From Paraburkholderia phenazinium (GTDB lineage Bacteria > Pseudomonadota > Gammaproteobacteria > Burkholderiales > Burkholderiaceae), in the NCBI RefSeq assembly GCF_900142845.1, contig NZ_FSRU01000002.1:2542001-2606000 (forward strand): 64,000 bases of DNA, in the 5' to 3' direction. Position numbers and translations under genes: made by a program. Positions 29,955 to 38,031 of this stretch are shown piece by piece (within the stretch, counting starts at the first letter, position 1; the number at the start of each line of letters is the position of its first letter). The notes beneath the pieces are model-generated. The model saw only the letters and a list, made by a program, of their open reading frames with translations. It did not search any database and was not told the origin of the DNA.

Positions 29955-30299
29955 ATGAAACAACTAATCGAACGCGCGGCCACCGTCGGCACCATCTGCG
30001 TCTCTGTTCTGCTGTCAGCATGCAGTGGCTCTCCGAGCGAGGGCGATGTGCGCGCCGCGCTGCAAAAGCAAGTCGAGGCCGGGCGCGCGCAAGCCGAGCA
30101 GCTAATGGGCAAGAGCGCCTTCCTGGACAAGCAAATCGACCAGCAAAAGCAGGCAGTCGATGGGATCAAGCTCATCGGCTGCAAGAACGATGGCGACAAG
30201 GCCTACGTATGCGACCTTGAATCCAATGGCGGAGCCAGTCGCGTTCGCATGCTCAAAGGCTCGGATGGATGGATCGCCAGCGACGTCGGCAAAGGCTGA
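29955..30299 (+). CDS. Small lipoprotein of unknown function
   Basis: 114 residues. The signal peptide ends in the lipobox LLSAC at about residue 23. The mature part starts with a helical, Gln/Lys-rich segment (VRAALQKQVEAGRAQAEQL) and continues with a small beta part holding two cysteines (IGCKND, YVCDLE) that could form a disulfide. It follows the CAP lipoprotein by 12 bp, so one transcript is likely. I do not recognise a named family. Confidence 0.78.
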   Translation: MKQLIERAATVGTICVSVLLSACSGSPSEGDVRAALQKQVEAGRAQAEQLMGKSAFLDKQIDQQKQAVDGIKLIGCKNDGDKAYVCDLESNGGASRVRMLKGSDGWIASDVGKG

Positions 30300-30348
30300 C
30301 GCGTGGGCAGTCGGCAACGGCAAGCGTTGAGCGGCGGTCGCCCACTTT

Positions 30349-31008
30349 TTGAACCATTTTGGATTGCTGATTATGGACCTGACTTCACTCGCCGCTTCAG
30401 CGGCAATCGCGGCCTCCGCCGTGTCTCCGGCGAGCTTTCCCGCTCCCGTCGCCCAGCCGGTGCCGCTTACGCAAGCTGACGCGCCCGCCTACGTCACGGG
30501 CGAGACCTGGACGTTTCAATACAGGAACGACCTTGAACCCGCCAAAAATTCAACTTACACGCAGACTGTCGCGCGAGTCGAGGACGGCCGCGCGATAGTC
30601 AACGGTGGCGCGACGATCCTCGACGCCAACGGCAATATCGTGAAGCTGGGAACGGCCAGCTACGAGCCGAGCGATGGCAAGCTTCGCTTCCCTTTACGCG
30701 TCGGCGACGAATGGACCTCGTCCTACGCCTATCACTCCGGCTCGTGGGAAGCCATCGGCCAGCGGCAAACGAAGGTCGTCGGCGTGGAGCGCGTTGACAC
30801 GGCTGCAGGCTCGTTCGAAGCTTTGCGCGTCGAGCAGCTCGTCTCATGGTCCGCAGGCGGGGGAAACAAAGGGGGCGGGCGCACTAGCGAAACGGACTGG
30901 TATGCCCCGAGCGTCGGTCGCATCGTGAAAGCCGACTTCTCCGACAAAGCAGCCGGCGTCGCGCCGACGAGCACCCACGTCGAGCTAGTCAAGTTTTCCA
31001 GGCCCTAA
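30349..31008 (+). CDS. Secreted protein of unknown function
   Basis: 219 residues from ATG 30349, or 211 from ATG 30373; neither start has a clear ribosome site. An Ala-rich hydrophobic N terminus resembles a signal peptide with cleavage before APAYVTGETW. The mature part is beta-rich (WTFQYRNDLEP, LRFPLRVGDEWTSSYAY, WYAPSVGRIVKADF), a pattern like that of periplasmic DUF3108-type proteins, though I cannot confirm membership. It lies in the same strand run as the lipoproteins, 49 bp after the previous gene. Confidence 0.72.
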   Translation: MNHFGLLIMDLTSLAASAAIAASAVSPASFPAPVAQPVPLTQADAPAYVTGETWTFQYRNDLEPAKNSTYTQTVARVEDGRAIVNGGATILDANGNIVKLGTASYEPSDGKLRFPLRVGDEWTSSYAYHSGSWEAIGQRQTKVVGVERVDTAAGSFEALRVEQLVSWSAGGGNKGGGRTSETDWYAPSVGRIVKADFSDKAAGVAPTSTHVELVKFSRP

Positions 31009-31079
31009 TGACCCTTTCAGCGGCCCCTTCGCCGACGCCCGCCAACCGCGCGGCCTCGGCGCTTTTCCAAGGAACAACC

Positions 31080-31466
31080 ATGCAAGCGCAAAAACCGAAG
31101 ATCGCAAGCGTTGAAACCCAAATGCAGCGCAGCAAGAACATCGGTCGCACGATGTTCATTTTCATCTTCTCTTTCGTCATGTCGATTCCAATCCTAAACA
31201 TGCTTTTCGGGTTCGGAATCGTAATTTTCCTGACTATGCCGATCCTCACAACGAGCGCTCAGCGAGCCGTCGATTTCGGCTGGCTGCTGCTTGGAGCAGC
31301 GCTGTGCATGTTCGGCTTCTTTTTGCCGGGCATTTTCTCCGGGCCTACGTCATCCGGCTTTTTTCACGGCTGGCTGCTCGAGGTCTTTCTGAATGCCGCA
31401 GTCGGATGGTTCATCCTCGCCAGCAGACTTGGCCACCTGTTCGTGAAGTCGGCGAGCGAGGCGTGA
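31080..31466 (+). CDS. Small membrane protein
   Basis: 128 residues from ATG 31080, which follows AAGGA by six bases. An alternative ATG at 31008 overlaps the previous stop (TAATG) and would add 24 residues. After a Gln/Lys-rich start there are three to four hydrophobic helices (MFIFIFSFVMSIPILNML, WLLLGAALCMFGFFLPGIF and LLEVFLNAAVGWFILA). No known domain. It may be the membrane member of the secreted-protein cluster. Confidence 0.68.
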   Translation: MQAQKPKIASVETQMQRSKNIGRTMFIFIFSFVMSIPILNMLFGFGIVIFLTMPILTTSAQRAVDFGWLLLGAALCMFGFFLPGIFSGPTSSGFFHGWLLEVFLNAAVGWFILASRLGHLFVKSASEA

Positions 31467-31580
31467 CGGTTGCGAGTTCCGATGGTCAAGAGCAACGCTC
31501 CCTCCCGGCCCAACAAATTGAACCTTTGCCTCGCCGCGCGTGTCGAGTATAAACACACCTTCCGAGAGTAAAGCCCCCCG

Positions 31581-31904
31581 ATGAAGAACCTCGCAGCCTC
31601 AGCCCTCCTCTCCCTCGCCGCCCTGTCTGCCCACGCGGCTCCGAACCAGCAATGGAAAGACGCCTCGACCACCTTCGCGACCTTAATTCAAAGCGGATAC
31701 AAGCTTGTCGCGGTGGACCATGCCCCGTCGCCTGGCAGCCTCAGTCTGGTCACAACCGTCTACTACCTGCAAAAAGACGCGAGCATGTTCGCGTGCAATG
31801 AGACTCACCGCGTCACCGACGCGAAAACAGGTTCGACAACGGGTGAGTTCACATGCTTGGAACTGGTTCAGCCTTACGACTCGACCATGCCGCCTCAACA
31901 GTAA
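31581..31904 (+). CDS. Small secreted protein
   Basis: 107 residues. A clear signal peptide (MKNLAASALLSLAALSAHA) is followed by a short mature protein with TTVYYLQKDASMFACNE and GEFTCLELVQPYD; its two cysteines may pair. No known family is apparent. It lies 114 bp after the membrane protein gene and closes the rightward run of exported proteins. Confidence 0.75.
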   Translation: MKNLAASALLSLAALSAHAAPNQQWKDASTTFATLIQSGYKLVAVDHAPSPGSLSLVTTVYYLQKDASMFACNETHRVTDAKTGSTTGEFTCLELVQPYDSTMPPQQ

Positions 31905-31930
31905 GCTCAGCGGGAGCAAACATTCATAGC

Positions 31931-32191
31931 CTAGACCAGCGCATCCTGCTCCACCGGATTCTGAAAGAACGCTTCCAGACTCACGTGCTCCTCGTTGGCG
32001 ACCTGCTGAAGGCAACGCGCGTTATTGGACCTCACGCTCGACGGCGCCTTCGCGACAGCCAATACAAACAAGCCGAGTATCAATAGCATGTTGGCAATGC
32101 CAACCACCCACTGCAGTCCCTCGCCCGAAACAAACCCTCTCCAACCTGCGACATCTCTATTCACCACTGGCTTCTGCATATCCGAATTCAT
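31931..32191 (-). CDS. Small single-pass membrane protein
   Basis: 86 residues, start ATG 32191 with AGGAA upstream. One hydrophobic helix (VVGIANMLLILGLFVLAVAK) is followed by a C-terminal segment with one Cys that would lie outside. No homologue recognised. It converges on the preceding small secreted gene, with 26 bp between them. Confidence 0.6.
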   Translation of the reverse strand: MNSDMQKPVVNRDVAGWRGFVSGEGLQWVVGIANMLLILGLFVLAVAKAPSSVRSNNARCLQQVANEEHVSLEAFFQNPVEQDALV

Positions 32192-32248
32192 TTCGTATTC
32201 CTATATATGATGTAGTAATCAGTCCAACCAGCAAGCGTCGATCGCGCC

Positions 32249-32638
32249 TTACCGCGCCACCGGCAACAAGCTATCGAAAGCGCGCTCCACCCAGCGCACC
32301 ACAGGCCATCGATCGAACCTACGTCGTCGCCCAACGTACTCGCTAGTTAAAGTCACTTCCGCTGGACGTTCGCCGTCTGCACTCAACCAGATGCGTTCGC
32401 CGCGCGCGACCCGGATCACATCTCCCGCTTGCAGCCAGTGGTCGTACGGAGAAAAGATGCGCGTCAACCAGACACGCTCGCCATGAGCGCGGATCTCGCA
32501 GTGGGCCATCACGCGCCACGACATGGTCTGCCGCGGCAGAAGGCTTAAGTGAATCACCATCCTCGGCGCATGCATCGCGCGCACAGAATGGTCATAAGGG
32601 AAGCAGGAACAATCGGACTGCTGGCTAGCGTCGTGCAT
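32249..32638 (-). CDS. DUF2917 domain protein
   Basis: 129 residues from ATG 32638, which has GGAG six bases upstream; an ATG two codons earlier is less well placed. The DUF2917 core is CEIRAHGERVWLTRIFSPYD followed by HWLQAGDVIRVARGERIWLSAD, a small beta-barrel-like unit common in Burkholderia. The family function is unknown. No signal peptide. A terminator-like hairpin stands in its upstream region. Confidence 0.82.
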   Translation of the reverse strand: MHDASQQSDCSCFPYDHSVRAMHAPRMVIHLSLLPRQTMSWRVMAHCEIRAHGERVWLTRIFSPYDHWLQAGDVIRVARGERIWLSADGERPAEVTLTSEYVGRRRRFDRWPVVRWVERAFDSLLPVAR

Positions 32639-32682
32639 GGTCATCTCCGTCGATTGAGCCGCGAGACGGAGGAGCCACCAAA

Positions 32683-32716
32683 AGAAAAAGGCCTCATCCG
32701 TTTCCGGCGAGGCCTT
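32683..32716 (-). terminator. Terminator-like hairpin upstream of the DUF2917 gene
   Basis: Perfect 8-bp stem AAGGCCTC (32688-32695) with GAGGCCTT (32709-32716) and a T-rich tail on the minus strand. It lies 45-78 bp upstream of the DUF2917 start, so it may end transcripts from the hydrolase gene or act as an attenuator in the DUF2917 leader. Confidence 0.55.
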
Positions 32717-32960
32717 GTGACTTGCGCTACTGCAAATTGCTAACGCACACACGCCTCCGATGATTCGTACCAACGTACGATCATTCGGTGTTTAGTCGCG
32801 GTGGCGATATGGGCGGGCGCTTTCATGTCTTGGAGTTTCTATTGCACGCTATGGCTTGTCAATAAAAAGTTGCCAAAACGTGCGTGAGGCGCGACACGCG
32901 TGACGCCACGTTTTGCGCTCATGCAGCGTGCATTCGCAAGCTGCGCGATCCAGCATCGAA

Positions 32961-33968
32961 CTATTGATGCTGATCCGCCCGTACAGTCCCGACCACCGAA
33001 AGCACCGCGTCGATCACCGCATCAGGGCGATAAAACTGAATGTAGTGGCTCGAGTCGTTCACGAGTTGATGCTGACTTCTCGACGACCACGTCGCCTCGT
33101 CGTCCTGCATCTGCTTCCAGACCGCCTTGATTTTCTGCCCTTGCGTAGCCGTGATCTGCATGGACTGAAGCTCCGCATCGGAGAACGGCGCCATGGCGGT
33201 CAGCACAAAAAGCGGCCGGTTGCCGAGCTGGCGGAAAGTCCCCGCTTCGGTGAGCGTCTCGTTTAGCGCTTCGTCTTCAAGCATCATCGGACCGAGAGAC
33301 GTGGGCGCGTACGCGCGAATCGTCTCGACATCGTGCAGATCCTGGTGCGGCTCCTGCGGAACCAGAACGGGCGCAACGGGACGCAACGCGCCGGTCCAGG
33401 CGAGCGACGCGGCGAGTTTGCCGAGGAAGATGCTCTGCTCCGGCATCACACCCTTGAGCCGTTGCGTCTGGTCCGGATGCGAAGCATCCACGAACACCAG
33501 ACCCGCGACGTCCTGACCGTAGTAATGGGTATAAGTCATGATGTAGGGACCGCCCAGCGAGTGCCCGACCAGCACGAACGGACCATGCTCGCCGGCTGCG
33601 TTCAAGGTCTTGTGCAGATCCTCGGCCACGGTCCGGCCGTTTTGAGCGCGACCTGGCGCGTCGCTCCACATGATGCCTGCGCGGCTATACGAACAGGCTC
33701 TCGTGGTCTTAGCCACCGCATCCTGAACAGCGGACCAACTCAGCGACCCATTGATATCCAGACCTGATTCGAACACAACCGTGGGCGATCCCGTGCCTCT
33801 GCAATCAAGCTGAATCTTGCGGCCGCCGATATCGACTAGCGTCCCCTGCGCAGGAAAATCCCGCGTCACGTGATGCCGTTGAATGAACTCATAACCACTG
33901 CCTGTCAATACGACTAAAGCAATCAGCGCAACAAGCGCCGATGCAATACGAATAATCCATCGCTTCAC
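32961..33968 (-). CDS. Alpha/beta hydrolase with N-terminal membrane anchor
   Basis: 335 residues. A basic start and a hydrophobic helix (IRIASALVALIALVVLTGS) act as signal or anchor, so the enzyme probably faces the periplasm. The hydrolase core has VVFESGLDINGSLSW, YSRAGIMWSD, the nucleophile elbow FVLVGHSLGGPYIM, an acid in VFVDASHPDQ, and a C-terminal histidine in NDSSHYIQF. This resembles proline-iminopeptidase-like or esterase members; substrate unknown. Confidence 0.82.
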   Translation of the reverse strand: MKRWIIRIASALVALIALVVLTGSGYEFIQRHHVTRDFPAQGTLVDIGGRKIQLDCRGTGSPTVVFESGLDINGSLSWSAVQDAVAKTTRACSYSRAGIMWSDAPGRAQNGRTVAEDLHKTLNAAGEHGPFVLVGHSLGGPYIMTYTHYYGQDVAGLVFVDASHPDQTQRLKGVMPEQSIFLGKLAASLAWTGALRPVAPVLVPQEPHQDLHDVETIRAYAPTSLGPMMLEDEALNETLTEAGTFRQLGNRPLFVLTAMAPFSDAELQSMQITATQGQKIKAVWKQMQDDEATWSSRSQHQLVNDSSHYIQFYRPDAVIDAVLSVVGTVRADQHQ

Positions 33969-34055
33969 GACTGTCCCTTGTCCGAACCTGGCGAGGGGGC
34001 AGTATGCTCCGCGAAGAATGCAACCGCCAACCGGCGACGCAAACGTACTGCCCGA

Positions 34056-35273
34056 CTACTCCACTAATCCCAGGTCAAGCGGAAAGCAGATCTCAAACGT
34101 CGTCCCACGACCTTCACGCGACTCGAAGCGGATTTGCCCATGCAGTACGCGGCAAAGCTCCTTGACGATCGCAAGGCCCAGCCCTGTGCCCGGTATATCG
34201 TCACCGGCGGCGCGCTCGAATTCATCGAACACCCGGTCCGCATCCGAAGCCGCGATCCCAATGCCCGTATCGGAGACCCGGATAGACCAGTGGCCCTCTC
34301 CCGCGCCGCCGATAGCCAGTTCGATTTCGCCCGTGGCCGTGTACTTGGTCGCGTTCGACAACAGGTTGAGCGCCACCTGCTTCACCTTGAGACGATTCGA
34401 AGTCACGGACACGAGCTCGGCGTCACAGGCGGTCTTCAGGCGCAAGCCTTTTGCTTCGATAGCAGGTCGGCACGAAGTCACCAGTTCGTCGAACAACACC
34501 CTCACGTCAAACGGCTCCGCTTCCGGCGGACTGTTATCGCCCAGCACGACCGAATACTCCACCATCTGGTCGACCAGTTGCTTCATATCCGCCGCCTGAC
34601 GATGGGCCAGCGTCAACGCGGCCTCAGCCTTTGCCGGCGCACGCCCGATCAACGTCAAAGCCACCGAGAACGCATTCAGGAAATTGCGCAGGTCATGCAC
34701 CACGCTGCGGGTGATCTGCATGCGCGACTCATGGAGATCGCTGACGAGCCGTTGGTTGAGCTTCAATTCATGATTCGCGCGTTCGAGCTTGCCGGTGTAG
34801 TCGTCGATTTTCCGGTCGCGCTCGCTCACCACCTCGCGGATCGACGTCAAGGTGACGAAACTCAACGCTTCGGCAATCAGGCGCCGGGCCCGTCTTTCGT
34901 GGCGGCGCGTGAAGCCGCTTCCGGTATCGGCGAATGTCTCGAGAGCCCCGGCCAGCGTCTGATGGAACAGATCGAGTTCACGCACCAGTTCCTCGATCCG
35001 GTATCCCTGGCGCCAGCGTACGAGACCATGCATGCGCGCGTCGCGTTCGATGGCCGGCTCCACCTTCTCGAGATCCTCCGCGTCGAGCGCGGCGCACAAC
35101 CCGTCGAGAATCTCCGGCAGGTGATCGGCAAGCTGTTCGTACGTCAGTTTGTCGGCCTCGATCAGGTCGACGTCGCCGAAGACCTCTTTCATCCACTGCT
35201 CGGTCAAGCGAACCCGCTCGCTGCGGAGAAAATCGGCGAACCCGCGCAGAGGCCCTTTGGGTGTATCAGTCAT
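34056..35273 (-). CDS. Soluble histidine kinase with RsbRD-like N-terminal domain
   Basis: 405 residues from ATG 35273. No membrane helix. Residues 1-150 form a helical domain (FLRSERVRLTEQWMKEVFGD, DARMHGLVRWRQGYRIEELV) that resembles the RsbRD N-terminal sensor. A coiled linker (DDYTGKLERANHELKLNQRL) leads to the H box ITRSVVHDLRNFLNAF, N box LNLLSNATKYTATG, DTGIGIA and GTGLGLAIVKEL. It has no receiver of its own and is divergent from four single-domain receivers, its likely targets. Confidence 0.87.
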   Translation of the reverse strand: MTDTPKGPLRGFADFLRSERVRLTEQWMKEVFGDVDLIEADKLTYEQLADHLPEILDGLCAALDAEDLEKVEPAIERDARMHGLVRWRQGYRIEELVRELDLFHQTLAGALETFADTGSGFTRRHERRARRLIAEALSFVTLTSIREVVSERDRKIDDYTGKLERANHELKLNQRLVSDLHESRMQITRSVVHDLRNFLNAFSVALTLIGRAPAKAEAALTLAHRQAADMKQLVDQMVEYSVVLGDNSPPEAEPFDVRVLFDELVTSCRPAIEAKGLRLKTACDAELVSVTSNRLKVKQVALNLLSNATKYTATGEIELAIGGAGEGHWSIRVSDTGIGIAASDADRVFDEFERAAGDDIPGTGLGLAIVKELCRVLHGQIRFESREGRGTTFEICFPLDLGLVE

Positions 35274-35550
35274 AACGGCCACTCGGTGAGTAACGTTTCT
35301 ACAAAAAGGAATCGACATCTACCGTATCGAACGCGGCACGCGCTGTATCGACGACGCTCTTCATCCGAACATTCGCCCCGGTCAGATCTGCCGCCGCAGG
35401 CCCGCAGCCCTTTGCGGCAGGGGTTCGGACCGGCCACGCACGCCCCACGGCCCTTGAAAGCGAAGTCATTATGGCCCCAACCACGCGCAATGGAACGGCT
35501 TTTGCATGCCTGTAACGGCTAAAACGACGTTCACGAACTGGCCATTGCAA

Positions 35551-35919
35551 ATGCACTCGATTTTGCTTGTGGATGACGACCCGGAAATCCTCGCCGCATG
35601 GCAGGCCATTCTGCTCGACGAAGGTTATAGGGTATGTTGTGCACGCAACGGTTTCCAGGCACTCGAGCGTCTGAAGGAAAGCATCCCGGATCTGGTGATC
35701 ACCGACTGGATGATGCCCCTGATGGGCGGCGCCGAGCTATGCCGCCAACTAAAGGCTCATCCTGACCTCGCCCGCGTGCCGATCATGATTCACTCGGCCG
35801 CGCCGCCCAGCGTCGAAGAGGTGCAAACGTGGAATGCCTGCCTGCGCAAGCCCGCGCCCATGCAAATTTTTCTGACTACGATCGAACAACTCTGCAAGGG
35901 TGACCGACCGCCGCGTTGA
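35551..35919 (+). CDS. Single-domain response regulator 1
   Basis: 122 residues from ATG 35551 (HSILLVDDDPEIL); an ATG at 35506 would add 15. Receiver only: acidic pair in LLVDDD, phospho-acceptor in LVITDWMMPLMGG, Ser in IHSAAPP, Lys in CLRKPAP. No output domain, so it would act by protein contact or as a phosphate relay. First of four receivers after the divergent kinase. It is closest in style to regulator 4 (both have TDW and RKP). Confidence 0.86.
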   Translation: MHSILLVDDDPEILAAWQAILLDEGYRVCCARNGFQALERLKESIPDLVITDWMMPLMGGAELCRQLKAHPDLARVPIMIHSAAPPSVEEVQTWNACLRKPAPMQIFLTTIEQLCKGDRPPR

Positions 35920-35931
35920 TCGCGCCGTGGC

Positions 35932-36414
35932 ATGAGCCTTGCTGCACGCTTAAGAACCCGTATTAAAGGCATTCGAGAATTGCACCAAGCCCCGTCCCCA
36001 TCACTCTGTCAAACCTGGAGCGCTCGCAAGATTCGTGTCCTCAACGTCCACCCGCGCGTGCTGGTGGTCGACGACAACGCCGACGCGGCCGAAGCGCTTG
36101 CCACCTATCTTTCTTACGAAGGCGTTGAAACGCGCACCGCCGGCGGTTGCGGCGAGGCACTGCGCTGTGTCAGGGACTGGGTCCCGGATGTGGTGGTGCT
36201 CGACATCATGATGCCGGAGCGCGACGGCTTTGAAACCGCTCAGGCCTTGCGCACGTACTTACCCACGACGAACCTTGGAATCGTGGCTTTTACGTCGCTC
36301 GATGACGATCATGTCCGCGAAACCGGCACGGCGCGGCACAACTTCGACGGTTACTGCCGCAAAGGGACACCGCCGGTCGCCCTGCTCGCACTGATGCAAA
36401 AACTTTGGCGCTAG
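35932..36414 (+). CDS. Single-domain response regulator 2
   Basis: 160 residues, the first 40 a basic tail without a known domain, then a receiver: RVLVVDDNADAAEALATYL, phospho-acceptor in VVVLDIMMPERDG, Thr/Ser in VAFTSLDDD and Lys in YCRKGTPP. The start ATG at 35932 has no clear ribosome site, and the tail may be over-called. It is 12 bp after regulator 1. No output domain. Confidence 0.82.
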   Translation: MSLAARLRTRIKGIRELHQAPSPSLCQTWSARKIRVLNVHPRVLVVDDNADAAEALATYLSYEGVETRTAGGCGEALRCVRDWVPDVVVLDIMMPERDGFETAQALRTYLPTTNLGIVAFTSLDDDHVRETGTARHNFDGYCRKGTPPVALLALMQKLWR

Positions 36415-36446
36415 ACGCATCCACCCGACCCTTTAGCCCCCACGCA

Positions 36447-36815
36447 ATGACGCAACCCAAAAAAATACTTCTCGTCGACGACCAGGCCGACGCCATCGAC
36501 GCCCTCTCCATGTTGCTGGAAATGGACGGGCACGAGGTCCGCACTGCGTACAGCGGCGCGGACGCATTGGCCGCGGTCGAGACGTTCGTTCCGGACCTGG
36601 CCTTGATCGACGTCTCCATGCCGGATATGAGCGGCATGCAGCTCGCGCGGATACTGCGGTCCAACGCGAGTCTCGCCGGCACACGGCTGATCGCGCTAAC
36701 GGGCTATGCCGGCGAGGCGGATAAACGGGCCGCCACGGAGGCCGGCTTCGACGTGCACGTGACCAAGCCGGTGTCGGCGGACCAGTTGACGAGGCTCATC
36801 GCGCAGGCGGACTGA
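36447..36815 (+). CDS. Single-domain response regulator 3
   Basis: 122 residues from ATG 36447 (TQPKKILLVDDQADAIDAL). Receiver with phospho-acceptor in LALIDVSMPDMSG, Thr in IALTGYAGEADK and the KPV switch lysine (HVTKPVSADQL), a pattern like that of receivers joined to hybrid kinases. No output domain. It follows regulator 2 by 32 bp. The frame is open further upstream, but the region overlaps regulator 2 and is not conserved-looking. Confidence 0.86.
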   Translation: MTQPKKILLVDDQADAIDALSMLLEMDGHEVRTAYSGADALAAVETFVPDLALIDVSMPDMSGMQLARILRSNASLAGTRLIALTGYAGEADKRAATEAGFDVHVTKPVSADQLTRLIAQAD

Positions 36816-36903
36816 CGGCCACCGTACCGCACCACAGCGCCCCCCGTGCCCTGGCGGCATGGTTGTTGCGCCAAAGCAGGAAAGGCATCTGAATGTTGGA
36901 ACC

Positions 36904-37341
36904 ATGTCTACCATTCTGCTCGTCGACGATGAGATCGATTCGCTCTGGCTTTTCAAGCTTGTGCTGGAGGAGCGCGGCCACCACGTGATCGTCGCGGAAG
37001 ACGGCAAGACGGCCCTGGCGAAAGCGAGCCGCTGTCTGCCCGATCTGATCGTCACCGACTGGAACATGCCGGGCACCGACGGCGTGGAGTTGTGCCAGCG
37101 CCTGAAATGCTATCCGGCGCTCGCCCAGATTCCCGTGGTGATGTCGTCGGGCCGCACGCCGCCCGCGGACAAATCGGCGCTCTGGAATGTGTTTATTCGT
37201 AAGCCAGTCGAACTCGAGACGCTCGAATCGGCCGTCGACTCCTTGCTGATGATGCGCCTCGCCGGCCCCCAATCGCGAACGAACGCACCCGCCCCGCCTG
37301 CCTCGCGATGGCAGCCGGTCCCGTGGAAACTCTGGGTTTAG
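36904..37341 (+). CDS. Single-domain response regulator 4
   Basis: 145 residues from ATG 36904 (STILLVDDEIDSLWLF). Receiver with phospho-acceptor in LIVTDWNMPGTDG, Ser in VMSSGRTPP and Lys in FIRKPVEL. A proline-rich tail of about 25 residues follows and ends WKLWV. No output domain. It converges on marR. Residue choices (TDW, RKP) match regulator 1, suggesting duplication. Confidence 0.86.
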   Translation: MSTILLVDDEIDSLWLFKLVLEERGHHVIVAEDGKTALAKASRCLPDLIVTDWNMPGTDGVELCQRLKCYPALAQIPVVMSSGRTPPADKSALWNVFIRKPVELETLESAVDSLLMMRLAGPQSRTNAPAPPASRWQPVPWKLWV

Positions 37342-37405
37342 CGGGCATGGCCTGCTCGGAAACGGACGGGCCAATCCGCCGCGCGAGCGCACCCTCTATC
37401 ACCGT

Positions 37406-37849
37406 TTAGCGATCCACAATCCGGCTGAGATTGCCGCGCACCCGCTGCAGCAACGCGATCAACTGCTTCGCCTCCTCGTCGCTGAAGCCGCTCAGACCCT
37501 CCGCGGCCACTTCGTCGCCGACCTTGCGCGCCTTGCCGAGCGCGCGCTCGGCCTTGGCGGTCATGCGCACCTGCCGTTCGCGGCGGTCCTCGGGATTGCT
37601 CCAGCGCTCGATCCAGCCGCCCTCTTCCATGCGGTCCAGCAGACGCCCGGCCGAAATCGGCGCGACCTCGAGCAGGACCGCGAGACGGGCCTGGTTGACG
37701 TCCCCGTAGTGGGCGAGATAAGCCAGCACACGGCATTGCGCGCGAGTCAGATCGAGGCTCGACTTGGCGAGATCGTCGAAACGCTTGCCGGTCAGGCGGC
37801 CCACGTCCGAAATCAGGAAGCCGAAGCGCTCTTCGAATTGGGTTTTCAT
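37406..37849 (-). CDS. MarR-family transcriptional regulator
   Basis: 147-residue winged-helix regulator. LTRAQCRVLAYLAHYGDVNQARLA leads into the recognition region, followed by the wing signature RMEEGGWIERWSNPEDRRERQVRM and a C-terminal dimer helix. Divergent from a DHA2 efflux pump, the usual setting of a MarR repressor of drug export. A palindrome lies in the shared intergenic region, so it likely represses both genes until it binds a ligand. Confidence 0.92.
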   Translation of the reverse strand: MKTQFEERFGFLISDVGRLTGKRFDDLAKSSLDLTRAQCRVLAYLAHYGDVNQARLAVLLEVAPISAGRLLDRMEEGGWIERWSNPEDRRERQVRMTAKAERALGKARKVGDEVAAEGLSGFSDEEAKQLIALLQRVRGNLSRIVDR

Positions 37850-37967
37850 CGCGCGATTATACGAAAGCCCCGGCTAAGCGGGCGCCGAACAGCGGCCCCG
37901 CCCTGTACGACTGCACCACACACCACACCCGTACAGTTCCTGGTATTCGCACGGCGTCCTCATCTAT

Positions 37968-37987
37968 ATACTAAGCATGCTTACTAT
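37968..37987. promoter_or_regulatory. Palindromic candidate MarR operator
   Basis: ATACTAAGCATGCTTACTAT is a 20-bp palindrome apart from one C-C pair; its centre TAAGCATGCTTA is perfect. It lies 118 bp upstream of marR and 44 bp upstream of the pump gene, in the only AT-rich part of the gap. Confidence 0.65.
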
Positions 37988-38031
37988 CTATTCCAACCCG
38001 AGTCTCCACCCGCCGCCCGCCCCGCCCACCC

